DNA of 39,387 bases, taken from positions 1-39,387 of the forward strand of contig CACZSN010000003.1 in NCBI GenBank assembly GCA_902783835.1, read 5' to 3'. Both the position numbers and the translations under genes were made by a program. The notes beneath the pieces were generated by a model. That model was not told the DNA's origin. It was given only the letters and a program-made list of their open reading frames with translations, and ran no database searches. Positions 1 to 8,696 of this stretch are shown here, piece by piece. Numbering within the stretch: position 1 is the stretch's first letter; every line of letters starts with the position of its first letter. The stretch is from an uncultured bacterium (GTDB lineage Bacteria > Cyanobacteriota > Vampirovibrionia > Gastranaerophilales > Gastranaerophilaceae).

Positions 1-291
1 CCGGACATTCTGGACTTTTCGATTACCTCATTCTCCTTTTGAGGGAAGTGCCTCAATCGCCCAAACAATAAACATCTCCGCCATTTACATAAGCACATAT
101 TTATAATCAATGTCACTATTAATATACAATATTAATATGAAAAATTTGACTTTTACCGGACTTAATTTAGACGGAAATCGGACATACCGGACTTTTCTGT
201 AACCCTAAAATATTCTTGAATTACTTTATGTTCTCGGGCTTTAAGCCAAGTTCCCCTTTTCTGTATTGTCCTGTTCCTTCACAACCGCATT
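1..291. other. Gene-free left edge with CGGAC repeats
   Basis: I see no gene here. The stretch contains several related short words: CCGGACATTCTGGACTTTT at 1-19, a CCGGACTTAA copy near 156, and TCGGACATACCGGACTTTTC near 179-198. A similar cluster occurs upstream of tig (about 3196-3230). They could be binding sites or remains of a mobile-element end; function is unknown. Confidence 0.4.
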
Positions 292-317
292 AAAAAAGAG
301 CCTTTGCAGGCTCTTTT
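292..317 (-). terminator. Intrinsic terminator after tRNA-Ser
   Basis: The arms AAAAGAGCCT and AGGCTCTTTT enclose a TTGC loop. Read on the minus strand the hairpin ends in a run of T, just past the 3' end of tRNA-Ser. Confidence 0.85.
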
Positions 318-320
318 AAA

Positions 321-410
321 TGGAGGAAGAGGTGGGATTCGAACCCACGGAACCCTTGCGGGTTCAACGGTTTTCAAGACCGGCCCGATCAACCACTCCG
401 GCACTCTTCC
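321..410 (-). tRNA. tRNA-Ser (anticodon UGA)
   Basis: The minus strand folds as a class II tRNA. The acceptor stem is GGAAGAG with CTCTTCC, the anticodon loop CTTGAAA gives anticodon UGA, the long variable arm is GAACCC-GCAA-GGGTTC, and the T arm is GTGGG-TTCGAAT-CCCAC. CCA is encoded. The discriminator base reads as U, where bacterial serine tRNAs usually have G. An intrinsic terminator follows directly. Confidence 0.97.
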
Positions 411-653
411 TTTTGGCTATCAACGTCTATGCGTCGATTTCGGTCTTGCTTCTATATATTAAATTAAAAATTCTTAATTGTAAAGTGATTTTTTATCATC
501 AATAATGTAAAGAAATGTAAACCAGGCAATCCCCCGTAAATATAGCCTTTCCACAAAATCCACTCCTGTTTTTAACAAAACGACAAAGCATGCTAACAAA
601 AAAATTTTTGATTGAGGTTTAGTGCTGACGTAATATTTAATTACGGAGTCAAA

Positions 654-980
654 ATGAACGAAATTAATAATAACATTCATATAGTTTCGATTTCATCAAA
701 CTTGAATAAGACCGCAGATGTTCAAGCTCAAAAAGATGTTGCGAAAGAACCTGTTCGCGAACTTCCGCCTGATACGGGCATTTTGGGCAAATCTCAAGTC
801 GCAAAACCGGACAGCATTCAATCGGATATCGATTTCTGTTTGAAACAATCTCCGGAATTTTTACAAAAATGCGACACTTTCTTTGAAAGTGCTTTGGACA
901 AATTATCTGCATCGGGAGAGGATTTTGCGTACGAAAAAGCTTGCGTTCTTGCTAAAGAATTCGCTAATGAGTTCGCATAA
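654..980 (+). CDS. Small conserved-looking hypothetical protein
   Basis: A 108-residue soluble protein that I do not recognise. The start is set at ATG 654 because GGAG lies 7 nt upstream; a longer in-frame TTG start at 612 has no such site. The N-terminal half is polar and probably disordered, with the motif ELPPDTGILGKSQV near residues 37-50. The C-terminal half is predicted helical and acidic and contains three cysteines. There is no signal peptide or membrane segment. It stands alone, with a hairpin after its stop and pyrF 90 nt downstream. Codon use matches the neighbouring core genes, so it is probably a real lineage-specific gene, but no function can be assigned. Confidence 0.65.
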   Translation: MNEINNNIHIVSISSNLNKTADVQAQKDVAKEPVRELPPDTGILGKSQVAKPDSIQSDIDFCLKQSPEFLQKCDTFFESALDKLSASGEDFAYEKACVLAKEFANEFA

Positions 981-1014
981 AATTTAAATCGAAACAAAAT
1001 TATATATATTTCTT

Positions 1015-1047
1015 GAAACATGTTGGCATGATGTGCTAACATGTTTC
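1015..1047 (+). terminator. Hairpin between the small ORF and pyrF
   Basis: The arms GAAACATGTTGGCA and TGCTAACATGTTTC match at 13 of 14 positions around a 5-nt loop, followed by the weak T-rich tail TTATT. It is either a terminator of the upstream gene or a leader structure of pyrF, whose ATG lies 24 nt further on. Confidence 0.55.
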
Positions 1048-1070
1048 TTATTAGAAATAGAGGATAGGTT

Positions 1071-1853
1071 ATGGTTGTTAGAAAACCGATTTTTGCAAAA
1101 GACAGAATTGTGTTGGCATTGGATTGCGATACGTTAGAAGATGCCGAAAAATATGTTGTGATGTTAAAAGATTATGTCGGCTACTTCAAAGTTGGAACTC
1201 AACTTGCGGTTGCTTGCGGAATTTTTGAAACTGTTAACATGATTAAAAAGCACGGTGCGAAAGTGTTTTTTGACGGAAAATTTAACGATATTCCGTACAC
1301 GACAGCAAAAGCTTCCGCAAATTTAATAAGACGAGGGGTTGATTTTTTTAACCTTAACGCGGTTGGCGGCTCAAAAATGATGTTGACAACAGTAAAACTT
1401 ACTCGCGAAGTCGCAAAGAAAATGGGAATTCCGAAACCTACAATTCTTGCAGTAACAACACTTTCGAGCTTCGGACAAAAAACATTATCGGAAGAATTGA
1501 ACGTAAAATGTAATATTGAAGAATACGGAATTCATCTTGCTAAAATTGCAAAAGAAAGTGAAATGAACGGTGTTATTGCCTCTGCTGCGGAAGCCGTCAG
1601 AATTCGTCAGGAAATTGGCGAAGATTTTATCATCATGTGTCCTGCCGTTCGCCCGTCTTGGTCTGTCGTAAACGACCAATTACGTGTAGTTACACCATCA
1701 GAGGCTGTTAAAGCAGGTGTTGATTATATGATTATCGGCAGACCGATTACGTCTCACGATAACCCCGTTGCTGCGGCAAAATTGATTGTCAACGAAATTG
1801 AAGATGCCGTTGCGGAATGTCGTCAACAAGTTAAAGAGGATTTTTTGAAATGA
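1071..1853 (+). CDS. pyrF: Orotidine 5'-phosphate decarboxylase
   Basis: Converts OMP to UMP in the last step of de novo pyrimidine synthesis, in the cytoplasm. The 260-residue protein is a TIM barrel of usual length for the family. The substrate-binding Asp is D18 in VLALD. The catalytic D-x-K-x-x-D signature is complete (D68, K70, D73) in FFDGKFNDIP. The phosphate-binding end is seen in MIIGRPITSHDNP near the C-terminus. ATG 1071 is preceded by a GAGGATAGG ribosome site. The stop overlaps the start of the downstream alanine-dehydrogenase-family gene by 4 nt, so the two are probably translationally coupled, although no metabolic link between them is obvious. Confidence 0.95.
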   Translation: MVVRKPIFAKDRIVLALDCDTLEDAEKYVVMLKDYVGYFKVGTQLAVACGIFETVNMIKKHGAKVFFDGKFNDIPYTTAKASANLIRRGVDFFNLNAVGGSKMMLTTVKLTREVAKKMGIPKPTILAVTTLSSFGQKTLSEELNVKCNIEEYGIHLAKIAKESEMNGVIASAAEAVRIRQEIGEDFIIMCPAVRPSWSVVNDQLRVVTPSEAVKAGVDYMIIGRPITSHDNPVAAAKLIVNEIEDAVAECRQQVKEDFLK

Positions 1854-2962
1854 TTATAGGTGCACCCGCTGAAATAAAAAAAGATGAACGAAAAATTGCC
1901 CTAACTCCTGATTTGGTAAACACTTTGACCTCTATGGGACATCGGGTTTTAATACAAAAAAACTTCGCAAATTCGGCAGGATACCGTGACAGCGAATACA
2001 AAAAATACGGTGCCGAAATTGTAAATAAGGCGGAAGATGTTTATTCCCAATCTGATGTTATTATCAAAATCAATCCTCCTTTGTCCGATGAATACGATCT
2101 TTTGAAAGAAAATCAGGTTATTTTTGCATTTTTCAAATATACAGATAAAAATGCTTTAATGGAAGCCGTTACGGAAAAGAAAATAACAACAATAAGTTAC
2201 GCAAACATTACGGACTCAAAAGGAGCTCATCCATTTATCGAAATCGGTTCGGAAATAGTCGGACGAGCTTTGATACGTGCTTGCGAAACGGTTGCTCAAA
2301 AATATATGGGTGGAGCTTTATTAAGCGGTGCAACAGGTGTTGCCCCCTTAAAAGTAACCATCGTCGGAGCAGGTGTTGTCGGATACAATGCAACTAAATC
2401 CGCAATTGCTCTTGGGGCAGATGTTTCTGTTTTGGATATTAATTATGATGCACTCAAAAAAGTTTCAAATGATTTGGGGGCAAAAACTTATTTTGCAAAC
2501 AATGAAAATATCGCAAAATTGCTGCCGGATACAGACTTTTTGATTTGTGCCGTCAAGAAAAATCCATTCGGAACACCGGTTATTACAGCAGATGATGTTG
2601 CGAAAATGAAAAAAGGCAGTTTGATTATTGACGCAGGAATTGCATCCGGAAATACGGTTGTGGAAACTTTGGATACCGTCACAACTTTAAGCAATCCGAT
2701 TTGCGAAAAAGACGGCTTGTTGTATTTTTCGGCTCCCGATGTTGCTTCATTGGCAGCAAAAACAATCGCCTCAGCGATGTCAGGAATTTTGTCAAAATAT
2801 ATTATTCCGCTTGTCTCAAATAAAAATGTAATTTATGCCTTGATGGATTGTCGGGAACTCGTTTCGGGTGTTTTGACCTATGACGGAAAAATCACAAATG
2901 AAGAAGTTGCGGAAATTTTTGACGAAGAAGTTTACGAACTGTCAATGCTGACAGGCATCTGA
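1850..2962 (+). CDS. Alanine dehydrogenase/PNT-family protein, catalytic residues altered
   Basis: A 370-residue protein that aligns along its whole length with alanine dehydrogenase (family known from Bacillus subtilis Ald). The NAD-binding Rossmann motif is intact (VGAGVVGYNA near residues 172-181), and the substrate Lys is kept at K73. Three key positions differ: Arg15 is Lys15, the proton-shuttling His in the family motif TYLHLA is Lys96 in AFFKYT, and the catalytic Asp in DVAIDQGG is Ala in DAGIASGN. An ordinary alanine deaminase reaction is therefore doubtful. It may act on another substrate or be a non-catalytic NAD(H)-binding relative. It overlaps pyrF by 4 nt and ends in a strong terminator, so both genes are likely one transcript. 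Assignment to the superfamily is firm; the reaction is unknown. Confidence 0.8.
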   Translation: MIIGAPAEIKKDERKIALTPDLVNTLTSMGHRVLIQKNFANSAGYRDSEYKKYGAEIVNKAEDVYSQSDVIIKINPPLSDEYDLLKENQVIFAFFKYTDKNALMEAVTEKKITTISYANITDSKGAHPFIEIGSEIVGRALIRACETVAQKYMGGALLSGATGVAPLKVTIVGAGVVGYNATKSAIALGADVSVLDINYDALKKVSNDLGAKTYFANNENIAKLLPDTDFLICAVKKNPFGTPVITADDVAKMKKGSLIIDAGIASGNTVVETLDTVTTLSNPICEKDGLLYFSAPDVASLAAKTIASAMSGILSKYIIPLVSNKNVIYALMDCRELVSGVLTYDGKITNEEVAEIFDEEVYELSMLTGI

Positions 2963-2976
2963 TTTTTGAAAAATTT

Positions 2977-3020
2977 AAAAGAATCTTTTGTTCTTTTACA
3001 GAAGGACAAAAGATTCTTTT
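2977..3020 (+). terminator. Terminator of the pyrF operon
   Basis: AAAAGAATCTTTTGT pairs with ACAAAAGATTCTTTT across a short loop, and the distal arm ends in TTTT. It begins 15 nt after the stop codon. Confidence 0.8.
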
Positions 3021-3351
3021 CGCAAAAACAAACCTCAAAAGAAAACCCTTCCGCAAAAAAGACGAAAGGGAGTGAGCAACCGAGTAAAAGAAGAACAGAG
3101 TGTATGGTATAGATATGATAGAAATGATTTGCTTTTTTATCATTCTACTTAAAGACTGTTTTTCTTTTAATAAAGCGGAAAACCATATATGCTTTCGGAC
3201 TATTCGGACATTTAATCCGATTGGACAATTCAAATTTTTCGCAAGACAAAAATGTCCCAAAAGCTTGATATGACTGGTTTTATAAAACTGTTTTCCTTTT
3301 GTGTATGTTTGTTCTATAATATATACAGTTATTACAGTAAAGGTCAAAAAG
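3021..3351 (+). promoter_or_regulatory. Gene-free leader upstream of tig
   Basis: No convincing gene. Near 3196-3230 there are three CGGAC/TGGAC-type words like those at the left edge of the window. A TATAAT at 3315-3320 is a plausible -10 box for the tig operon, but I find no good -35 at the correct distance. Confidence 0.4.
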
Positions 3352-4650
3352 ATGAGTGTGAATTTAGAAAAAAACGAAAATAACGAAGTATTAATGGATA
3401 TTAAGGTCGATGCAAACGAAGTAAAATCAGCATACGACAGAGCTTGCAAAAGAGTTTCTCAATATGTTAATATCCCCGGTTTCAGAAAAGGTAAAGCACC
3501 TCAAAAAATCGTTGAAAAACACGTTGGTGTTGAATATATTCAAAGAGATGTTTTGGATGCAATTTTGCCGAAACTTTTCACAGAAACAATCAAATCAAAC
3601 AATTTAGATACAATTACAGACCCTTCACTTGATTTCTTCAAGTTTGAAGATGACGGTTCTTTGACAGCAAAGGCAAAGGTTGAACTTCGCCCTGAATTTA
3701 CGTTACCCGAATATAAAGGAATGGACGTAAAAATTGAAATGTTCAAACAACCCGAAGATGCTATGGATAAAGAAATTGAAAGCATCAGAGAAAGATATTC
3801 AAAACTTGAAAAAGTTGAAGGCAGAGTATCAAACGACAAAGACTTCGTAAACATTGATTTCGAAGGATTTGTAGACGGAGAAGCAATCAAAGGCGGAGCA
3901 GCAAAAGGTTACATGCTTGATTTGGCACACAGCAACTTTATCCCCGGATTTGCGGAACAATTAGTTGGTAAGGAAATCGGTTCTGAATTTACAATTCAAG
4001 TTAAATTCCCCGAAGAATACCACGATGAAAAAATTCAAGGTAAAGATGCTGAATTCAAAATCAAATTGAACGAAATCAAAGAAAGAATTTTACCTGAATT
4101 GAACGACGAACTTGCAAAAAAAGTAGGTTCAGGTCAATTTGAAACAGTTGAGGCACTTAAAGAAGATATCAAAACATATTTGGAAGCTTCGGAAAAGGCA
4201 GAAAACGACAAGAGAGCAACTACGGTAATCTATGACAGACTTCTTGCCGAAACCGAAATGAAAATTCAAGATGCGATGATTAACCGTGAAGTCGGAGCTA
4301 TGATGAACGAAATGCGTCAAAAGGCAGAACTTCAAGGTCAAAACTTCGATGAACTTATGAAAAAAGAAGGCGGCGAAACGCTTGATGCTGAAATGAGAGC
4401 TGAAGCAGAAAAGAGAATCAAAACAGCATTAATCATCGGTGATATCGCGAAAAAAGAAGGTATCAAAGTTGAAGGAGCAGACGTAGAAGGAAAAATGATG
4501 GAAATTTCAAGACTTTACGGAACTTCACCGGAAGAAATCGTAAAAGAAATCCAACAAAATCCGAATTTGTTCTACTCATTAAATCAACAAATTATGGGAC
4601 AAAAGGTAACAAAATTCCTTTTGGACAATGCAAATATCAGTTCTAAATAA
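3352..4650 (+). CDS. tig: Trigger factor, ribosome-associated chaperone
   Basis: A peptidyl-prolyl isomerase and holdase that binds nascent chains at the ribosome exit tunnel. The start is set at ATG 3352 (432 residues, normal for the family) rather than the in-frame upstream codon at 3301, because the N-terminus [13 protein letters not shown] aligns with trigger factors. The ribosome-docking signature GFRKGKAP is near residues 42-49. The FKBP-like domain covers about residues 150-240, with [14 protein letters not shown]. The helical C-terminal arm region follows. Downstream come clpP (17 nt) and clpX, the classic order linking folding and proteolysis, probably in one operon. Confidence 0.96.
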   Translation: MSVNLEKNENNEVLMDIKVDANEVKSAYDRACKRVSQYVNIPGFRKGKAPQKIVEKHVGVEYIQRDVLDAILPKLFTETIKSNNLDTITDPSLDFFKFEDDGSLTAKAKVELRPEFTLPEYKGMDVKIEMFKQPEDAMDKEIESIRERYSKLEKVEGRVSNDKDFVNIDFEGFVDGEAIKGGAAKGYMLDLAHSNFIPGFAEQLVGKEIGSEFTIQVKFPEEYHDEKIQGKDAEFKIKLNEIKERILPELNDELAKKVGSGQFETVEALKEDIKTYLEASEKAENDKRATTVIYDRLLAETEMKIQDAMINREVGAMMNEMRQKAELQGQNFDELMKKEGGETLDAEMRAEAEKRIKTALIIGDIAKKEGIKVEGADVEGKMMEISRLYGTSPEEIVKEIQQNPNLFYSLNQQIMGQKVTKFLLDNANISSK

Positions 4651-4667
4651 GAAAACAGGAGAAAAAA

Positions 4668-5258
4668 ATGAGTTTTGTACCGGTCGTAATTGAACAATCG
4701 AGCAGAGGAGAAAGATCATTTGACATTTTCTCAAGATTATTGAGAGAAAGAATCATTTTTCTCGGAACTCAAATTGATGATATGGTAGCAAACCTTATCG
4801 TTGCACAATTATTGTTATTGGACAGCGAAAACCCTGAAAAAGATATCATGTTGTATATCAACTCACCGGGGGGCAGTGTTACTGCGGGTTTGGCAATTTT
4901 TGACACAATGCAACACATCAGAGCAGACGTTTCGACGATTTGCTTAGGACAAGCAGCATCAATGGGCGCATTCCTCTTGGCAGCGGGAACTCCGGGCAAG
5001 AGAATGGCACTTCCTCACTCAAGAGTGTTGATTCACCAACCTTTGGGTGGAGCACAAGGTCAAGCTACGGATATCGAAATCCAAGCTGCGGAAATTTGCA
5101 GAATTAAGAAAACATTGAATGAAATTCTTGCAAAAAATACAGGACAATCATTATCAAAAATCGAAAAAGATACAGACAGAGATTACATTATGACTCCTGC
5201 TGAAGCACTCGAATACGGTATGATTGACAAAGTTGTAACAATGAGTGAAAAGAAATAG
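4668..5258 (+). CDS. clpP: ATP-dependent Clp protease proteolytic subunit
   Basis: Serine protease that forms the double heptameric chamber fed by ClpX or ClpA-type unfoldases. It has 196 residues, the usual length. The catalytic triad is fully visible: S98 in [10 protein letters not shown]123 in LIHQP and D172 in DRDYIMTP. The oxyanion-side motif INSPGGSV is at residues 64-71. An AGGAG ribosome site precedes ATG 4668. It lies 17 nt after tig and 69 nt before clpX, with a GC-rich hairpin in the second gap. Confidence 0.98.
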   Translation: MSFVPVVIEQSSRGERSFDIFSRLLRERIIFLGTQIDDMVANLIVAQLLLLDSENPEKDIMLYINSPGGSVTAGLAIFDTMQHIRADVSTICLGQAASMGAFLLAAGTPGKRMALPHSRVLIHQPLGGAQGQATDIEIQAAEICRIKKTLNEILAKNTGQSLSKIEKDTDRDYIMTPAEALEYGMIDKVVTMSEKK

Positions 5259-5270
5259 TAAAAGGTTAAT

Positions 5271-5293
5271 GGCGGTTGAATAAATCAACCGCC
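5271..5293 (+). other. Intercistronic hairpin between clpP and clpX
   Basis: A perfect 9-bp stem (GGCGGTTGA / TCAACCGCC) with a 5-nt loop and no T-tract after it. It is therefore more likely an mRNA-processing or stability element than a terminator. Confidence 0.6.
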
Positions 5294-5327
5294 GAAACCG
5301 TTTATTAAAGAGGAGATTTAATCAACA

Positions 5328-6674
5328 ATGGCTAATCATGATGACACTCGTTTAAAGTGTTCGTTCTGTGGAAAAACTCAAGACCAAGTCAAAAAATTGA
5401 TTGCAGGTCCTGAGGTTTATATTTGTGATGAATGTGTCGAACTTTGTAACGAAATTTTAGATGAAGAATTTTTGGATACAAAAGACAAGGAAAGCAAAGA
5501 CAGTATAGAAGGTGAAACAAAAGAGGAATTGAAAGATATTCCGAAACCTCACGAAATCAAGGCTTACCTTGACCAATACATTATCGGACAAGATGATGCG
5601 AAAAAAGTTCTTTCGGTTGCTGTATATAACCACTACAAGAGACTTGCACACAATGCGGCATCAGACAGCAAAAACGATGTTGAAATTTATAAGAGCAACA
5701 TCTTGCTTGTCGGCCCGACAGGTAGCGGTAAAACTTTACTCGCACAAACTCTTGCTAAAATGCTTGATGTACCGTTCGCAGTTGCAGATGCAACTACTTT
5801 GACGGAAGCAGGTTATGTCGGCGATGACGTAGAAAATATTTTGCTCAGACTTTACCAAAGTGCTAATTACGATGCACAAAAGGCTGAAAAGGGTATTATT
5901 TACGTCGATGAAATCGATAAAATTGCAAGAAAATCCGAAAATCCGAGCATCACAAGAGACGTCAGCGGAGAAGGTGTTCAACAGGCACTTTTGAAGATGA
6001 TTGAAGGTACGGTTGCAAACGTTCCTCCCCAAGGCGGACGTAAGCACCCTCATCAAGAATTTATTCAAATCGATACAAGCAATATCTTGTTCATCGTAGG
6101 CGGTGCGTTTGTCGGACTTGAAAAAATCGTTGACAGACGAGCAGGCGAAGGTTCTTCAGTCGGTTTTGGTGCACCCGCTCCGAAAACACAGGCTGAAAAA
6201 GAAGTTGAAGAAGGCAAATTGCTCAAGAAACTTCAACCGGAAGATTTGCTTAAGTTTGGCTTAATTCCTGAATTTATCGGTCGTGTTCCGATTTATGCGG
6301 TACTTGACCCGCTCGATGAAGCTGCACTTAAGAACATTCTTGTTGAACCGAAAAATGCACTCGTTAAGCAATATCAATGCTTGCTTAAAATGGACGGCGT
6401 AGATTTGAAATTCTCACCCGAAGCGATTGACTTGATTGCATCAGAAGCGTTGAAGCGTAAAACAGGTGCAAGAGCTTTGCGTTCGATTGTCGAAAATCTT
6501 ATGCTTGACGTAATGTACGAAATTCCGTCAGATTCATCAATTAAGGAATTTACCGTTACGGCAGATATGGTTAAGTCACCCGAAAAATTGTTGTCGATTG
6601 TTCATAACGATGACGATAAATCGGAAAATAAAGTCGAACTCAAAAAACTTGAAAAAGTTGAAGATATCGCTTAA
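5328..6674 (+). CDS. clpX: ClpX, ATP-dependent unfoldase subunit of ClpXP
   Basis: AAA+ unfoldase that recognises substrates and threads them into ClpP. The 448-residue protein has an N-terminal zinc-binding domain with cysteines C11, C14, C33 and C36. Walker A is GPTGSGKT, Walker B is IIYVDEIDK, the sensor-2 region is [10 protein letters not shown], and the ClpP-docking loop appears as VGFG (the family usually has IGFG). A strong AGAGGAG ribosome site precedes ATG 5328. It is the last gene of the tig-clpP-clpX run and is followed by a clear terminator. Confidence 0.98.
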   Translation: MANHDDTRLKCSFCGKTQDQVKKLIAGPEVYICDECVELCNEILDEEFLDTKDKESKDSIEGETKEELKDIPKPHEIKAYLDQYIIGQDDAKKVLSVAVYNHYKRLAHNAASDSKNDVEIYKSNILLVGPTGSGKTLLAQTLAKMLDVPFAVADATTLTEAGYVGDDVENILLRLYQSANYDAQKAEKGIIYVDEIDKIARKSENPSITRDVSGEGVQQALLKMIEGTVANVPPQGGRKHPHQEFIQIDTSNILFIVGGAFVGLEKIVDRRAGEGSSVGFGAPAPKTQAEKEVEEGKLLKKLQPEDLLKFGLIPEFIGRVPIYAVLDPLDEAALKNILVEPKNALVKQYQCLLKMDGVDLKFSPEAIDLIASEALKRKTGARALRSIVENLMLDVMYEIPSDSSIKEFTVTADMVKSPEKLLSIVHNDDDKSENKVELKKLEKVEDIA

Positions 6675-6708
6675 TTGAGATAATTGAGGATTTGCGAATA
6701 ATTTAAAG

Positions 6709-6735
6709 AGACTGCTTTCGGGCAGTCTTTTTTTG
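6709..6735 (+). terminator. Terminator of clpX
   Basis: The stem AGACTGC / GCAGTCT has a TTTCGG loop and is followed by a run of seven or more T. Confidence 0.92.
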
Positions 6736-6841
6736 TTGTTTGTGTATATTTTTGTGACAATTTGTAATCATAAAACTTAACATATCGATACAAAAAGGTT
6801 GCAATTTCGGTATGTGCGTAGGATAATAGGTGTGTAGTTAC

Positions 6842-6919
<78 letters not shown>

Positions 6920-6927
6920 TTTTAAAT

Positions 6928-6962
6928 AAAAGAACTTCAGATATCTGCGAAGTTCTTTTTTG
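6928..6962 (+). terminator. Terminator after tRNA-fMet
   Basis: AAAAGAACTTC and GAAGTTCTTTTTT form an 11-bp stem with a 10-nt loop and a T-tract, starting 8 nt after the tRNA. Confidence 0.92.
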
Positions 6963-6983
6963 TTATAAATTATCGGGAGTGTT

Positions 6984-7970
6984 ATGAAATATACGAGTTG
7001 TGACTGGATAAACGGAGGATTAGATTTCCGTCCCGATTGCATCGTATTGTGTTGTTTTTCTTGGCTGCAAGGTTATGAAGAATACGTTTTGGTTGATAAT
7101 TACCACGGAGAAAAAATAGATTGGTCAGAACTTTTTGAGCAAAAAAGGAACTTAATTAATCTTCAAAAGCAGGGGAAAACGGCGGATTTTTGTAAAAGTT
7201 GTGTTTATCAGGAATCCTATGATTGGGATGACGACGATAGCATAAATTGTTTATTGTTAAACCACTGGACAAATTGCAATTCAGCTTGTATTTATTGTGA
7301 TTTCGGAAACGAACGAGAGTATTACAATAAAAATCAGGCATATGATATTTTGCCGATTTTGGAAGAAATGAAAGAAAAAAATATTTTAAAATTAACGGAA
7401 AGAAGCTTTGTTTCTTTTGGTGGCGGTGAACCGACGGTTTTGAAAAATTTTGACAATGTATTAAAATTTCTTGTTGATTTCGGTTTTAAAAATATTCGTA
7501 TAAATTCATCGGGAATAAAATATTCGGCAGCAATCGAAAACGGAATAAAACAAGGTCGTGTCGATGTTGTCATTTCTGTTGATGCAGGTTCAAGTCAAAT
7601 TTACAAAAATATTAAACGGGTTGATTGTTTTGATAAAGTTTGGCAAAATATTGCAAATTATGCAAAATCCGCTTTGGGAAAAAACAGAGTAAAAGCTAAA
7701 TATATTATTGTTCCGAACGTTAATGACAGTCAAAAGGATATTGATGACTTTCTAAATTGTGCAGCGGTTGCTAATTTGAGTGCAATTTCATTTTCAGTAG
7801 AAAAATATTGGTCAACAACAGAAACGGAAAAATTGGTTGAAACAGAGAAAGCAAAACAAATTTATGAATTGCTTTTATATGCTGAAAACAGAGCAAAACA
7901 GTTAAATTTTGAAATTGAATTGTATAGTGAAGCCATCGGATTTAAAAATCTTATGAAAGATAATAAATAA
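6984..7970 (+). CDS. Radical SAM protein with N-terminal cysteine motif
   Basis: A 328-residue radical SAM enzyme. The 4Fe-4S cluster motif CNSACIYC (C98, C102, C105) and the SAM-binding FGGGEPT near residues 145-151 are both intact. Before the core lie further cysteines (C6, C19, C23, C24, C70, C73, C89). They look like ligands for an auxiliary cluster, as in SPASM proteins, but sit N-terminal rather than C-terminal. The rest of the TIM-barrel part is present. GGGAG lies 7 nt before ATG 6984. It stands alone between the tRNA terminator and a convergent terminator, so the neighbours do not reveal the substrate. Peptide or glycan modification is possible but unproven. Confidence 0.85.
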   Translation: MKYTSCDWINGGLDFRPDCIVLCCFSWLQGYEEYVLVDNYHGEKIDWSELFEQKRNLINLQKQGKTADFCKSCVYQESYDWDDDDSINCLLLNHWTNCNSACIYCDFGNEREYYNKNQAYDILPILEEMKEKNILKLTERSFVSFGGGEPTVLKNFDNVLKFLVDFGFKNIRINSSGIKYSAAIENGIKQGRVDVVISVDAGSSQIYKNIKRVDCFDKVWQNIANYAKSALGKNRVKAKYIIVPNVNDSQKDIDDFLNCAAVANLSAISFSVEKYWSTTETEKLVETEKAKQIYELLLYAENRAKQLNFEIELYSEAIGFKNLMKDNK

Positions 7971-7999
7971 AAAAGAATCCTTTGAAGGGATTCTTTTTT
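7970..7999. terminator. Bidirectional terminator
   Basis: AAAAAGAATCC and GGATTCTTTTTT surround a 7-nt loop. The A-run and T-run on either side serve both the radical SAM gene (plus) and the NUDIX gene (minus), which converge here. Confidence 0.88.
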
Positions 8000-8001
8000 G
8001 C

Positions 8002-8679
8002 TTAAACAAACATTAAACCTTTTTTTGATTTAATCAAATCAGGGTCGAACATATAAAGTTTTGCAGGGCGTTTTGAGCCTGACTTTGTATATTCGTCCGT
8101 CTCGATAAGCATTGTGCCCGAAAGGATTTTCTTTCTGAAATTGCGTTTATCGAGCGGTTTGTTCAATATTAACTCATACGTTCTTTGCAATTCCGTCAAA
8201 GTGAATTTATCTTTCAAAAGTTTGTAAGAAATCGGGAAATATTCAAGCCTTTCACGAGTTCTGTAAAGAGAATATTCGATAATCTTTTTGTGGTCGAATG
8301 CCATTTCAGGCAACGAATAAACGTTGTGCCAAGCAACATCTTCACCTTGTTCTCTTGTGAAAATATGTTCAACATCTTCAGCCTTAACAAGAGCAAAATA
8401 AGCACAAGTGACGACACGGGCATTCGGATAACGAAGCGGATCACCAAAAGTATATAACTGTTCGAGGTAAATATCATCTACATCGGTTTTTTCTTTCAAA
8501 ATTCTTGCAGCAGCGTCGTCCAAGGTTTCGGATAAACGGATGTATCCGCCTGGAATTGCCCATCTGCCTTTGAAAGGTTCCTTATTTCTTCTTGTTATTA
8601 GTACTTGCAACTTGTTGTCTTTAATTGTAAAAACGACGACATCGATTGTAAGTTCATGAGTTTTAACTTCGTTGAACAT
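8002..8679 (-). CDS. NrtR-like NUDIX-domain transcriptional regulator
   Basis: 225 residues. The N-terminal two thirds is a NUDIX fold (IDVVVFTIKDNKLQVLITRR, then GRWAIPGGYIRLSETLDDAA). The NUDIX box is degenerate: the expected RE-x-x-EE reads RILKEKTDV, so hydrolysis is probably lost. The C-terminal 80 residues look like a winged helix (FTLTELQRTYELILNK, then RNFRKKIL). This architecture is that of NrtR repressors, which sense ADP-ribose-type metabolites and control NAD synthesis (family knowledge). No NAD gene lies beside it, so its targets are elsewhere or different. It is downstream of the transglycosylase gene by 17 nt with a GGAAG ribosome site, so the two may be cotranscribed. Confidence 0.8.
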   Translation of the reverse strand: MFNEVKTHELTIDVVVFTIKDNKLQVLITRRNKEPFKGRWAIPGGYIRLSETLDDAAARILKEKTDVDDIYLEQLYTFGDPLRYPNARVVTCAYFALVKAEDVEHIFTREQGEDVAWHNVYSLPEMAFDHKKIIEYSLYRTRERLEYFPISYKLLKDKFTLTELQRTYELILNKPLDKRNFRKKILSGTMLIETDEYTKSGSKRPAKLYMFDPDLIKSKKGLMFV

Positions 8680-8696
8680 TTATCTTCCGCATATTC

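Noticed and set aside
321..410. tRNA-Ser as attachment site of the mobile element
   Set aside because: The element ends are 14 kb away and look transposase-type; no partial tRNA copy was seen at either end.
320..505. 61-codon plus-strand frame
   Set aside because: It is the antisense of tRNA-Ser; no ribosome site and no protein-like sequence.
2892..3449. 185-codon minus-strand frame
   Set aside because: Overlaps the ends of two solid plus-strand genes and the terminator between them; sequence looks like antisense of low-complexity DNA.
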